From assembly GCA_963790715.1 (NCBI GenBank), contig CAWBPN010000016.1, positions 1-64,000 on the forward strand: a stretch of DNA of 64,000 bases. The letters run 5' to 3'. Positions within the stretch are counted from its first letter, which is position 1, and every line of letters begins with the position of its first letter. The position numbers and the translations under genes are program-made. The notes beneath the pieces were generated by a model, which saw only the letters and a program-made list of their open reading frames with translations, was not told the origin of the DNA and did no database searches. This stretch comes from DCFW01 sp963790715 (GTDB lineage Bacteria > Bacteroidota > Bacteroidia > Bacteroidales > Bacteroidaceae). Shown piece after piece: positions 1 through 7,904 of the stretch.

Positions 1-12
1 TGCTTTCTTTGA

Positions 13-303
13 TGCCTGTTTAAACAATTGAAACAGAATTTCCCTCTCAAATACTTCTTTGGAGAAAGTGTGAATGCCATTAAAACACAGATTTGGGTTA
101 CACTTATTGCTAACTTACTACTGTCAGTAATAAAGAAACGAATTAGAAGAGTATGGAGTTTTTCAAATCTTGTAACAATGATAAGGCAGACACTTATGTA
201 TTATATTGACCTCTACAGTTTTTGCGAAAATCCAGAAAAAGCATGGTTGGAAATCATTAATTGCTCCAATTCTTCACCTCCGGAACCTACTCTTTTTGAT
301 TAA
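13..303 (+). pseudogene. IS4-family transposase, 3' fragment
   Basis: The last about 95 codons match the C-terminal end of the DUF4372-type IS4 transposases common in Bacteroidales (motif FFGESVNAIKTQIWVTLIAN, then a basic SFSNLVTMIRQTLMYY segment and an ENPEKAWLEI end). In this frame a TGA stop lies at 10-12, immediately before the conserved region, and the sequence upstream of it reads on in another frame (AFFDACLNN). The copy is therefore probably broken rather than only cut by the window edge. No start codon of a full gene is visible. I could not define the element's right terminal repeat in the following 100 bases. Confidence 0.7.
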
Positions 304-891
304 GGGGGCTTACTTTTCTAAAATAAAGCCCGAACTGCCTTTCCATGGGTAGTTTGGACGGATATTTTATGACTTTACGCTTTTACCGGACAGCAATAAT
401 TCTTTATCTCTCCATAATGGTTGTTAATCCAAGTAAGTATGAAATCTCATTGCTGATTTATCTATAGATGGAAACAGAGCGAGTAAAAGTTTGTCATATT
501 GTATAAAAAAAACGACCCACCGATTTAAGCATTGAGGAGGCTTGGCAGGTTCTAGTGATACAAATGTAATATACTTATATTGGTATATAAAGGGATATTA
601 TTTTTAAAGAAATTTATTTTAATTCATAAGAAAGAAGGCTTGGTTTTATATATGAATTCATTACTATCCCGTTAAATTGGACAAATCGTTCTTTGATGTA
701 ATTGAAATATAACCTTTTATAATATTTATTCTTTTGCAAAAATAAGTATTATTTCTAACTAATATTTGCCTATCTAAATAAAAATAACGAATATTGCATA
801 AAAGAAAAATGAACATTATGGTTGGACATGGAGGAAGTGCGTAAATCTGCTAAAGAAAAAGATTAAATAGAAAGAATTTAGAGAAATATGA
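304..891. other. gene-free AT-rich stretch after the IS4 remnant
   Basis: No open frame of credible coding character is present on either strand. The sequence is AT-rich and looks like decayed mobile DNA between the transposase fragment and the McrBC locus. A short in-frame run near 829-865 (ATGGAGGAAGTGCGTAAATC) could be the tail of a lost small gene preceding the P-loop remnant. Confidence 0.4.
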
Positions 892-1098
892 ATGAAAGTT
901 CTTCGCCCAACATTATGTATTGTTGCCTGTCCGAATGGTTAAGGTAAACAACAACATTAAAATATGTTTACGAATTACCCAATTCGTTTTCTACTTTTAT
1001 CGAGCATTATGACCATATTAAAAACAAAATAGATACAAAAGAAGAAAGGGAAAATGGAAGAAAAAGATTTTTTAGACTGTATAAATTTTTTCAATGAT
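892..1098 (+). pseudogene. decayed zeta-toxin-like P-loop kinase remnant
   Basis: From the ATG at 892 the translation runs MKVLRPTLCIVACPNG, stop, GK, which resembles the start of zeta-toxin/AAA_33 kinases (RPTL-IVAGPNGSGKTT) with the P-loop serine codon changed to TAA and a frameshift after the GK. From about 980, in another frame, LPNSFSTFIEHYDHIKNK followed by a basic Arg/Lys-rich end resembles the family's C-terminus and runs to a stop near 1096-1098. It looks like a gene with most of its middle deleted. The remnant overlaps the first codons of the mcrB-like gene. The family assignment is inference from short motifs. Confidence 0.3.
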
Positions 1099-2940
1099 CT
1101 TTCAGTAGATATTGAAGATATTACACCTCCTGAGGATAAAATTAATAAAGAAGTAGTACGTGCAACCTATTATTATAATGATAAAACATATACTACTAAA
1201 CCGTTATACTACAATGAAATATCCGACTTAGATACTGTAAAAGACATTGATGGATTACATCAATATTTTGGTAGTACGGTATTTTGGTTGGATATTGAAA
1301 AACATCAATGGCCTAAAGATAGTGGAGAAAATGATTTAAATCAGGTTATTGATGATATTACCGACAATAATGAATTTAAAGAGTTCTTACATCTTTTAGC
1401 CAATAACAATAAAGATGGGTATATTCAAAGAATAACCCAAGATGGACGATCTGCACAATATTCTCATAATCTGGAAAACAACAATCATTGGCATGATTTG
1501 ATTTTTTGGATAAAAGAAACTATCAAACAAAAGGGTGAAAACATCGATAAGAGTTTTTTTAAACCTCTTGTATTTAATTGGAATGGTGATGAGAATGATA
1601 AAAAAAGAACATCTTTAGATAGACGAGCCCAAAACAAGGATCCATATGGTATAGTTATTTGCTTAAATGAAAATATTAAAAAAAATTCTTCTAAAATGGA
1701 TATAACAAAAATAAAAAAGATCCTTTGCTATAAAAAGCAATTAATTCTACAAGGTCCTCCTGGAACAGGGAAAACGCGTTTAGCTAAAGAACTAGCAGTT
1801 GCAATGTTAGACTTAAATGGCGTCAAACAATTAAAAGAAAATGAACAATTCAAACTCATTCAGTTTCATCCAAGTTATACTTATGAAGACTTTGTTCGTG
1901 GCATTGTTGCCAAATCTGATGAAGAAGGAGATGGTCTTGTGTATGAAACAGAAAATAAGACTTTGGGGAAATTTGCAGCCAAAGCCTTAAATAATTATAA
2001 CTTAAGTAAAAACCTTAATAAAAAAGATGAATCATTTAAAATTAAAATCAACTCATTAATAGAAGAAATTAGCGAAAAAATTGATGAAAGTTCAGAATAT
2101 ACTATTTCAAATTTAAGTAAGGCAAAAATTATAGCAATTAAAGAAAACGGTTTGCTTTATTATTTTCCAAAAAGAAAAGATATCAAATACACACTTCTGT
2201 TTAGTGATATTGAAAAAGTATACAATATTAGAAATAAAATAAAAAAAGCAACAGATTTAAGGGATAGACAAGATGATATAAATCTCATAATGAAAGGTAA
2301 ATATTCATATTATTACATGATTATTCAAAAGCTAAATGATATTAAAATAGAACCTAATAAAAACAAAAGCCCAACAACAACTATTGAAAGGCCATATATT
2401 CTTGTTATTGACGAAATTAACCGTGCCAATTTATCTTCGGTATTAGGTGAGTTGATTTATGCTTTGGAATACCGTGGTGAAGAAGTTGAAAGCATGTATG
2501 CAATTGAAGGTAACAATAAATTAATACTTCCACCTAATCTCTATATTATTGGCACAATGAATACTGCCGACCGCTCTGTTGGACACATTGATTATGCGAT
2601 CAGAAGACGTTTCGCTTTTATAGATGTATTACCTGAAGAATTATCTGATAATGATGAAATCTATTTTAATAAAGATATATTTAAAAAGGTATCTGCTTTG
2701 TTCAATACAACAAACGTTAGTAGCGAATTTAAAATTGAAAATGTCCAAATTGGACATAGCTATTTTATTGCAGACAAAAAAGAAGCAACAAGTGAAAGTA
2801 AACGAGATGAAATTTTCAAAATGAAAATGAATTATGAAGTCATTCCTATCCTTATAGAGTATGTAAAAGATGGTGTATTGATTGGAAATTTTCAAGAACA
2901 AGAAATAGGAAAATATATTAATAGTTTAAAAATTGAATGA
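1054..2940 (+). CDS. mcrB: McrB-like AAA+ GTPase, type IV restriction
   Basis: Motor subunit of an McrBC modification-dependent restriction system, which uses GTP to translocate DNA containing modified cytosine and triggers the McrC nuclease. The 628-aa product has a Walker A GPPGTGKT at residues 234-241, a Walker B region LVIDEINRANLSSVLGEL, and the McrB signature MNTADRS followed by an arginine-rich YAIRRRFAF sensor segment. The N-terminal about 215 residues are a divergent, presumably DNA-reading domain that I do not recognise, so the modification specificity is unknown. The start at 1054 follows GAAAGGGAAA. The 3' end overlaps mcrC by 8 bases, which implies translational coupling. The gene is clearly more AT-rich than the core genes downstream. 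Confidence 0.88.
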   Translation: MEEKDFLDCINFFNDLSVDIEDITPPEDKINKEVVRATYYYNDKTYTTKPLYYNEISDLDTVKDIDGLHQYFGSTVFWLDIEKHQWPKDSGENDLNQVIDDITDNNEFKEFLHLLANNNKDGYIQRITQDGRSAQYSHNLENNNHWHDLIFWIKETIKQKGENIDKSFFKPLVFNWNGDENDKKRTSLDRRAQNKDPYGIVICLNENIKKNSSKMDITKIKKILCYKKQLILQGPPGTGKTRLAKELAVAMLDLNGVKQLKENEQFKLIQFHPSYTYEDFVRGIVAKSDEEGDGLVYETENKTLGKFAAKALNNYNLSKNLNKKDESFKIKINSLIEEISEKIDESSEYTISNLSKAKIIAIKENGLLYYFPKRKDIKYTLLFSDIEKVYNIRNKIKKATDLRDRQDDINLIMKGKYSYYYMIIQKLNDIKIEPNKNKSPTTTIERPYILVIDEINRANLSSVLGELIYALEYRGEEVESMYAIEGNNKLILPPNLYIIGTMNTADRSVGHIDYAIRRRFAFIDVLPEELSDNDEIYFNKDIFKKVSALFNTTNVSSEFKIENVQIGHSYFIADKKEATSESKRDEIFKMKMNYEVIPILIEYVKDGVLIGNFQEQEIGKYINSLKIE

Positions 2941-4357
2941 TACTAATAAACATTTTGTCCTAACAGAACATAATCAAAGAAGTATTTCAGATATAAGTGA
3001 TTATTATGACAAAATAATACCACGTTTATTCAAGAAAGAACATGAAGAAGAATATGTTTTTTCTAAAAGTAGTAATGAAGATGGGAAAAACCTTAAAGCT
3101 TGCTACTATGTTGGTATAGATTGGTTGATAAAAGGAAAATATTCTGTTCAGGTAGAGCCTAAGATTAATAATGCTTTAGCAACCATGTGTAGTAAATTAG
3201 CAGAAATAAATGAATCAGAAACAGACAAAATAACTATAATTGAAAAAGAAGTTGAAAAGGTTGCTAAAAATGAACCAAGCAAAGAATTAAACTATTTACA
3301 AATGTTGTTGGATGTAATGTCAGAACCAAAAACAGCTCAGAAGGCAACACATATTGTAAACATATATTGGGATGAACCGCAAATATCAATAACACAACAA
3401 CAAGATCAATTAACACCATTTTTGGTTGTTCAGTTTTTACAACTTTTAAAAGACATTGTCAGAAAGGGGTTGAAAAAATCTTATTACAAACAAAAAGAAA
3501 ATCTTTCTAATCGTGTTAAAGGCAAAATTATGATAAGTCAACAAATAAGACAAAACGTATTAAAAAACCAATTTACACAAACATGTTGTGAATATCAGGA
3601 ATTCGGAATTGACAATAATGAAAATCGATTTCTTAAAAAGGTATTACATTTTACTGCGTCATATGTTGGTAATAACATAACGATTTTCAAAAATAACCAA
3701 GACCAAATCAAAGGTTTAATTAATTACTCTAGTCCATATTTCGAAAATATATCTTCTGAATTTGATCTAAACGATGATTTGATAAAAATCGATAACAATC
3801 CATTTTTTAAAGATTATAAAGAAACTATTAGAATCGGTGAATATATCTTGAAAAAATTTGCTTATAATATAACTAAAACAACTGATCAGCAAATCAGTAC
3901 ACCTCCTTTTTGGATAGATATGCCCATTCTATTCGAGCTTTATTTCTATGCTAATTTACTCAAAGCTAACCGTGAAAAATCAGCACAAATTCATTACCAG
4001 TTTAGTACCTATGGCAATGCTTTAGATTTTTTAATCTCTGATACTGAATATGCGATGATTATCGATACCAAATATAAATTATCATACAAATGGGGACAAA
4101 TACACGAAGATATTCGTCAAGTATCAGGCTATGCCCGATTAAATAAGGTTTTAAAAATAGTAAACTATCTTGATAATAACCACAATCTTCGTGTTGGGAA
4201 TGTTACATTACCATGCCTAATTGTCTATCCAGATATGGAAGCTGATGATAACTTTGGTTTTTCTTTAAAAGAAATAAAAGAAAAAGAAAGTCCCATTTCA
4301 GCTTACTATAACGTATATAAACTGGGTATAAAATTGCCAACCATTAATAGACATTAA
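2933..4357 (+). CDS. mcrC: McrC-like 5-methylcytosine restriction subunit
   Basis: Nuclease partner of McrB. The 474-aa product shows the McrC layout: an N-terminal region with GIDWLIKGKYSVQVEPKI, and a C-terminal PD-(D/E)xK-type core with DFLISDTEYAMIIDTKYKLS, where the Asp in DFLI and the Asp-x-Lys of DTKYK are the expected catalytic residues. The first codon is taken as TTG at 2933, inside the mcrB end. No ATG occurs in frame for about 85 codons, so a non-ATG coupled start is the simplest reading. The pair forms a two-gene operon in the AT-rich accessory region and probably defends against phages with modified DNA. Confidence 0.87.
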   Translation: MNDTNKHFVLTEHNQRSISDISDYYDKIIPRLFKKEHEEEYVFSKSSNEDGKNLKACYYVGIDWLIKGKYSVQVEPKINNALATMCSKLAEINESETDKITIIEKEVEKVAKNEPSKELNYLQMLLDVMSEPKTAQKATHIVNIYWDEPQISITQQQDQLTPFLVVQFLQLLKDIVRKGLKKSYYKQKENLSNRVKGKIMISQQIRQNVLKNQFTQTCCEYQEFGIDNNENRFLKKVLHFTASYVGNNITIFKNNQDQIKGLINYSSPYFENISSEFDLNDDLIKIDNNPFFKDYKETIRIGEYILKKFAYNITKTTDQQISTPPFWIDMPILFELYFYANLLKANREKSAQIHYQFSTYGNALDFLISDTEYAMIIDTKYKLSYKWGQIHEDIRQVSGYARLNKVLKIVNYLDNNHNLRVGNVTLPCLIVYPDMEADDNFGFSLKEIKEKESPISAYYNVYKLGIKLPTINRH

Positions 4358-4443
4358 TTAATCGTTTAATTCTCTATTTCTTTGGATTTTAGCAAACTCT
4401 TTCTCTTTGCACCTGATAATGAACTGCTTAAAGATATAAATTT

Positions 4444-5032
4444 ATGAATTGGTATTTTCCACGCTTAATTGATAATGTTCTTTCGTCTTGGAAAGGCGAA
4501 GCAAAACATAAGCCTTTGTTGTTGCTACGCGGTGCACGTCAAGTGGGCAAATAGTCTTCTGTGAAGCACTTGGCATCACAGTTCACTTATTCAAATATTT
4601 ATACTTGGATAGCGGTCTGTTATTTCGCATTATGAGATGGACATGGGTAACATCAATAATATCACCGAACAAATATTGATAGGTAGTGCTGCCGACCTTG
4701 TTAATAAAGGGCACATAACTGAAATGGTTGCCTGGCTTGAACTTATTCGTTATAAAAATTCAGGACTTAGGCCAGAAATATATTTTTGGATGCGCGCAGC
4801 AAAGAACAGCATGGCTGAGGTTGATTACTTGTTGACGCACGATATGAATATCATGCCGATAGAAATAAAGGCCGGCACTCGTGGTGGAATGAAAAGCCTT
4901 TATTACTTCATGGAAGAAAAACATTTGTCATTTGCCATACGTTCTTCGTTAGAAAATTTCGGTGAGTTCACTAATGACGATTGCACAATAGATATTATTC
5001 CATTATACGCCTTATCAAATTTATACAAATAA
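4444..5032 (+). pseudogene. broken ATPase with DUF4143 C-terminal domain
   Basis: The sequence starts at ATG 4444 as a typical Bacteroidota AAA ATPase/DUF4143 protein (MNWYFPRLIDNVL, then LLLLRGARQVGK). It stops at TAG 4546-4548 exactly where the Walker A serine should be, and continues in frame as SSVKHLASQF. From about 4637 a different frame encodes the DUF4143 end (NINNITEQ, EVDYLLTHDMNIMPIEIKAG, GGMKSLYYFMEE, PLYALSNLYK). Intact relatives are roughly 380-400 codons; only about 196 codons' worth of sequence remains, so the gene has a stop, a frame change and a large internal deletion. The C-terminal 131-codon open frame is probably not functional. Confidence 0.75.
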
Positions 5033-5325
5033 TCGGTACAATCATTCATGAACATTACTGATGGCATAAAATAGTCTGAATAGGTTAATTTAGTACAAAC
5101 TCCTATGCGATATAACGGCTATACTACCTCTACAGGCATAAAATGTAATAAGTATTTCAGCTTTCAGAAAGACTATTTTCACAGGTTGTTTCAGCTGTAT
5201 TGATGAATACCTGCAATCATTCAGGGCTGAATAGTGAAAAATACATATTTGTAGTATAATTATGTTAGCTGTAAGGTGATAATTCTATTATACCGGCATG
5301 CGACGGAAATACTCAGGCTATTCAT
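5033..5325. other. gene-free stretch before the palindromic repeats
   Basis: No coding frame is supported. The decamer GGCATAAAAT occurs twice (around 5063 and 5139). A GTTGTTTCAGCT at about 5193 is mirrored by AGCTGAAACAAC near 7737 on the far side of the insertion sequence. I see no gene or RNA family here. Confidence 0.4.
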
Positions 5326-5432
5326 TCGTAACACTCTGGGGGAAGATGTCAAGCGCTCTGGCGGAGTCACTGAAACACTCTGGGAAACGAATGCTCCCCC
5401 AGAGTGTTTCAAGCGCTCAGCCAGAGTGTTGA
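5326..5432. repeat. cluster of palindromic CACTCTGGG repeats
   Basis: AACACTCTGGG occurs at 5330-5340 and again around 5374-5384, and its reverse complement CCCAGAGTGTT occurs around 5398-5409 and (as CCAGAGTGTT) 5421-5430. TCAAGCGCTC occurs as a direct repeat (about 5349 and 5409). The block can fold into large alternative hairpins and is far more GC-rich than its surroundings. A 67-codon open frame across it is explained by the repeats and is not called as a gene. Function is unknown; it resembles REP-like intergenic palindromes. Confidence 0.6.
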
Positions 5433-5474
5433 TAAATCGTCAAGTTTTTCAGCATTGGGTTCAATTATCTGTAA

Positions 5475-5482
5475 ACTGATCC
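5475..5482. repeat. ISL3 target-site duplication, left copy
   Basis: ACTGATCC immediately precedes the left inverted repeat and recurs at 7340-7347 directly after the right one. Eight bases is the usual duplication length for ISL3-family elements. Confidence 0.9.
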
Positions 5483-7339
5483 GGTTCTTCGTCACATTAG
5501 TTGAAAAAGAAAAGAGAAGATAGTAAAAAGCATCAATAAACAAAGTGATATAACTATCTGATAATTAGGATATTAAGCAAATATTTAGTAACTTTAGAGT
5601 GTAAACAAAAAGGTAAAAAATAATGCTTGAATATCCTAACGAGAACAAAAATAGAAATAAAAAGTACAAAAATCAAAATGTAAGTCATGTTTGTAATAAT
5701 ATTATAGACGAAATATATGACAAATATCATTTGAAGTTAGTCAGCTCTATAATAAAAGACTCAATCATTCAACTAGAGCTAAGAAGTACAAAAAAGGTGG
5801 CATGTTGCCCGTATTGTGGAAAAAACAGTAACCATGTTCATAGTAAATATACGCGAACAATAAAAGACTTGTCTATATTGGGTGAAGAAGTAATCATAAA
5901 AATTCATACCAGAAAATTCTTTTGCAATAACGAAGAATGCGATAAAAAGACATTTGCAGAACAGCCTTCTGATCTTGTTTCTCGCTATGGTCGAAGAACT
6001 TCAAGATGCAATTCAATGATAGATAATGTCGGATTGAAAGTCTCTTCTATTAATGCTTCTAAAATTCTTTCACAATTTGGCATTGAAGTAAGCCCAAGTA
6101 CAGTTATCAGAAACATTTATCGCATACCACTTAAACCATATTCTGTAAAAGAATTAGGAGTTGATGATTGGGCATATCTCAAAGGAGTCAGATACGGAAC
6201 AATTCTTGTTGATATGGAATCTCATAAAGTACTGGATTTACTTTCTGACAGAGAATCAGGAACTTTCAAAAAATGGCTTGATGATCATCCAGAAGTAGAA
6301 ATTGTGAGCCGTGACCGTTCAACTTCTTATTCCAAAGCGATAGCCGATACAGGCAGAAATATTATGGAAATAGCCGATCGTTTTCACTTATTAAAAAATA
6401 TTTTTGATTGCCTGACAAAAGTCATTAATAAAAAGTATTTAGATATCAGAAATGCCTATCGTCCACCTCTGTCTTTTATAGAAGAGAAGAAAAACAATGG
6501 AATTAAAAGTGAATCAATTATTATAAAAAAATCTGAGATAAAAGATTTGCGAGCCAACACGTTTAAAGAAATAAAGGAACTTCAGCGAAAAGGGTTTAAT
6601 ATGAGTGCTATTGCCTATAAACTACATATAGCCAGGCAAACAGTAAGGAAGTACTATAATGTTGACGAAATGCCACCACGTATATATAAAAATGGATATT
6701 ATGCAATTGATGATATAGTCGAACAGTCTTTTTTACAAGGAGAATCTATTACATGTATTTATCGTAAAGTTGTCGAAGAAGAAAGATTTGGCGGAAGTCT
6801 TACTCCTTTTTGTTCACATTATAGCTATTTACGAGTGTATAAAAATCGGGTAAAGAAAGTAAAGAAAAAGATTACCAAAAATGAAAAGAGAATAATAGAC
6901 AACCGCCCTCCTTTTATAATGGCGAAGACAATATCTTCAATCTTATGTAAAAAGATATGTAAATGCACATTGAAGAGTGAAGATGATCAATTATTAGATA
7001 AATTAGTGAATAAAATAGGATGGTTTAGGCATATATATGAACTTATTGATGATTTTTATGGAGTAATCATGAAAGCAAGGGGAACATTAGATACATGGAT
7101 CAATAAATATAAACAGACTACGATTCCTGAGTTGAAAACCTTTATTACCGGTGTCATTATAGATAAGAATGCAATTGTAAATGCTGCAAATCAAACCCTA
7201 TCGAATGGGACGGTTGAGGGTTTTGTAAATAAACTTAAGGTTACAAAAAGAATTATGTATGGCAGAGCTGGATTAGAATTACTGGAAAGAAAAATGGTCT
7301 TATCTGATGCTTAATCTTCAACTAATGTGACGAAGAACC
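5483..7339 (+). mobile_element. complete ISL3-family insertion sequence
   Basis: An 1857-bp element bounded by perfect 23-bp terminal inverted repeats: 5483-5505 begins GGTTCTTCGTCACATTAG, and 7317-7339 is its exact reverse complement. It is flanked by the 8-bp direct repeat ACTGATCC, and contains one full-length transposase gene. Perfect ends, an intact gene and an undecayed target duplication indicate a recent and possibly still mobile insertion. It sits between two palindromic repeat clusters, which would be neighbours in the empty site. Confidence 0.95.
5623..7314 (+). CDS. ISL3-family transposase
   Basis: The 563-aa DDE transposase of the insertion sequence, which cuts and joins the element's ends. 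Residues about 65-110 form the zf-ISL3 zinc finger (CCPYCGKNSNHVH and a downstream CNNEECDKK). The DDE core begins at GVDDWAYLKG, continues with the Asp in VSRDRSTSY and the ADRFHLLKN signature, and ends with the catalytic Glu of TVEGFVNKLK. A helix-turn-helix insert (FNMSAIAYKLHIARQTVRKY) lies in the middle. The stop codon lies 2 bases before the right inverted repeat, so the gene fills the element. Confidence 0.95.
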   Translation: MLEYPNENKNRNKKYKNQNVSHVCNNIIDEIYDKYHLKLVSSIIKDSIIQLELRSTKKVACCPYCGKNSNHVHSKYTRTIKDLSILGEEVIIKIHTRKFFCNNEECDKKTFAEQPSDLVSRYGRRTSRCNSMIDNVGLKVSSINASKILSQFGIEVSPSTVIRNIYRIPLKPYSVKELGVDDWAYLKGVRYGTILVDMESHKVLDLLSDRESGTFKKWLDDHPEVEIVSRDRSTSYSKAIADTGRNIMEIADRFHLLKNIFDCLTKVINKKYLDIRNAYRPPLSFIEEKKNNGIKSESIIIKKSEIKDLRANTFKEIKELQRKGFNMSAIAYKLHIARQTVRKYYNVDEMPPRIYKNGYYAIDDIVEQSFLQGESITCIYRKVVEEERFGGSLTPFCSHYSYLRVYKNRVKKVKKKITKNEKRIIDNRPPFIMAKTISSILCKKICKCTLKSEDDQLLDKLVNKIGWFRHIYELIDDFYGVIMKARGTLDTWINKYKQTTIPELKTFITGVIIDKNAIVNAANQTLSNGTVEGFVNKLKVTKRIMYGRAGLELLERKMVLSDA

Positions 7340-7347
7340 ACTGATCC
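7340..7347. repeat. ISL3 target-site duplication, right copy
   Basis: ACTGATCC, identical to 5475-5482. The pre-insertion sequence would read TAAACTGATCCGGTTATGA. Confidence 0.9.
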
Positions 7348-7399
7348 GGTTATGAATTGTTTGGGCAAAGTACTGTTTGGTACGGAAAAATCTGTTGCT

Positions 7400-7536
7400 A
7401 CATGAAAAAAAATCTCACGGAGCATGAAATAAAAAAACACGGAGCATGAAATAAAAAATCATGTAGCATCAAATTTTATTTCATGCTCCGTGAAATTTTT
7501 TTTCATGCAGCGTAACTTTTTTTTCATGCAGCATAA
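7400..7536. repeat. inverted array of CACGGAGCATGAAATAAAAA repeats
   Basis: Three to four degenerate direct copies of a roughly 21-base unit (a CACGGAGCATGAAAT core followed by A-runs, 7400-7470) are followed by the reverse-complement arrangement (ATTTCATGCTCCGTG at about 7478-7492, then two more degenerate copies with TTTTTTTTCATGCAGC, 7497-7534). The whole block is one large imperfect palindrome of tandem units. It is not a CRISPR: spacers are only A or T runs and units are not identical. Function is unknown. Confidence 0.65.
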
Positions 7537-7756
7537 AACTGATGGCCGACAAATTCCGATTTATTTACCAACAGTTTGCAAGTTGTTGGCCGACAAATGA
7601 CAGGTTTTTGCTGAAGGCTTAATATTGTCACCATCCTTTCAGGCATGCAGTCGAAAACGCCAATAAATATAGGCGTTATGAAACATGAATAGACTGTTCA
7701 ATTTTATATAATAAGAGAGGTGTTCAGACTTGATTTAGCTGAAACAACCCTTCAGT
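7537..7756. other. gene-free stretch with short repeats
   Basis: TGGCCGACAAAT occurs twice, at 7543-7554 and 7587-7598, and CCAACA/TGTTGG (7568-7573 and 7584-7589) form a small hairpin between them. No gene is seen. Confidence 0.4.
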
Positions 7757-7893
7757 TCAACCAAGCACCTGCTCAAAATCTTTTATCAAATCGTCGGCAT
7801 TTTTCAAACATACCGATAACTTGAAAATACCGTCGCCCACATATTCGTTCCATGAGATGCCAACTGTTCAGGCGTATCGAATTTAAATGATGT
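7757..7893 (-). pseudogene. C-terminal scrap of a Cys/Met-metabolism PLP enzyme
   Basis: On the minus strand the sequence reads FDTPEQLASHGTN, shifts frame near 7850, and continues NEYVGDGIFKLSV, LKNADDLIKDFEQVLG and stop. This matches the end of cystathionine gamma-synthase/O-acetylhomoserine sulfhydrylase-type enzymes, which typically finish with a LSVGIE-(N/D)-DLI-DFEQAL pattern. Only about 45 codons remain and they contain a frameshift, so this is a remnant marking an old deletion at the border of the accessory region. Confidence 0.5.
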
Positions 7894-7904
7894 TTACAAC
7901 AGTT

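Noticed and set aside
4637..5032. Functional 131-aa stand-alone DUF4143 protein
   Set aside because: The upstream ATPase part is present but broken by a stop and deletion, so this frame is the leftover C-terminus of a pseudogene.
5276..5479. 67-codon open reading frame
   Set aside because: It is made of palindromic repeat sequence, ends at the IS target site, and shows no protein similarity I recognise.
7400..7536. CRISPR array
   Set aside because: Repeat units vary and are separated only by A- or T-runs; half of the units are inverted; there are no unique spacers or cas genes.
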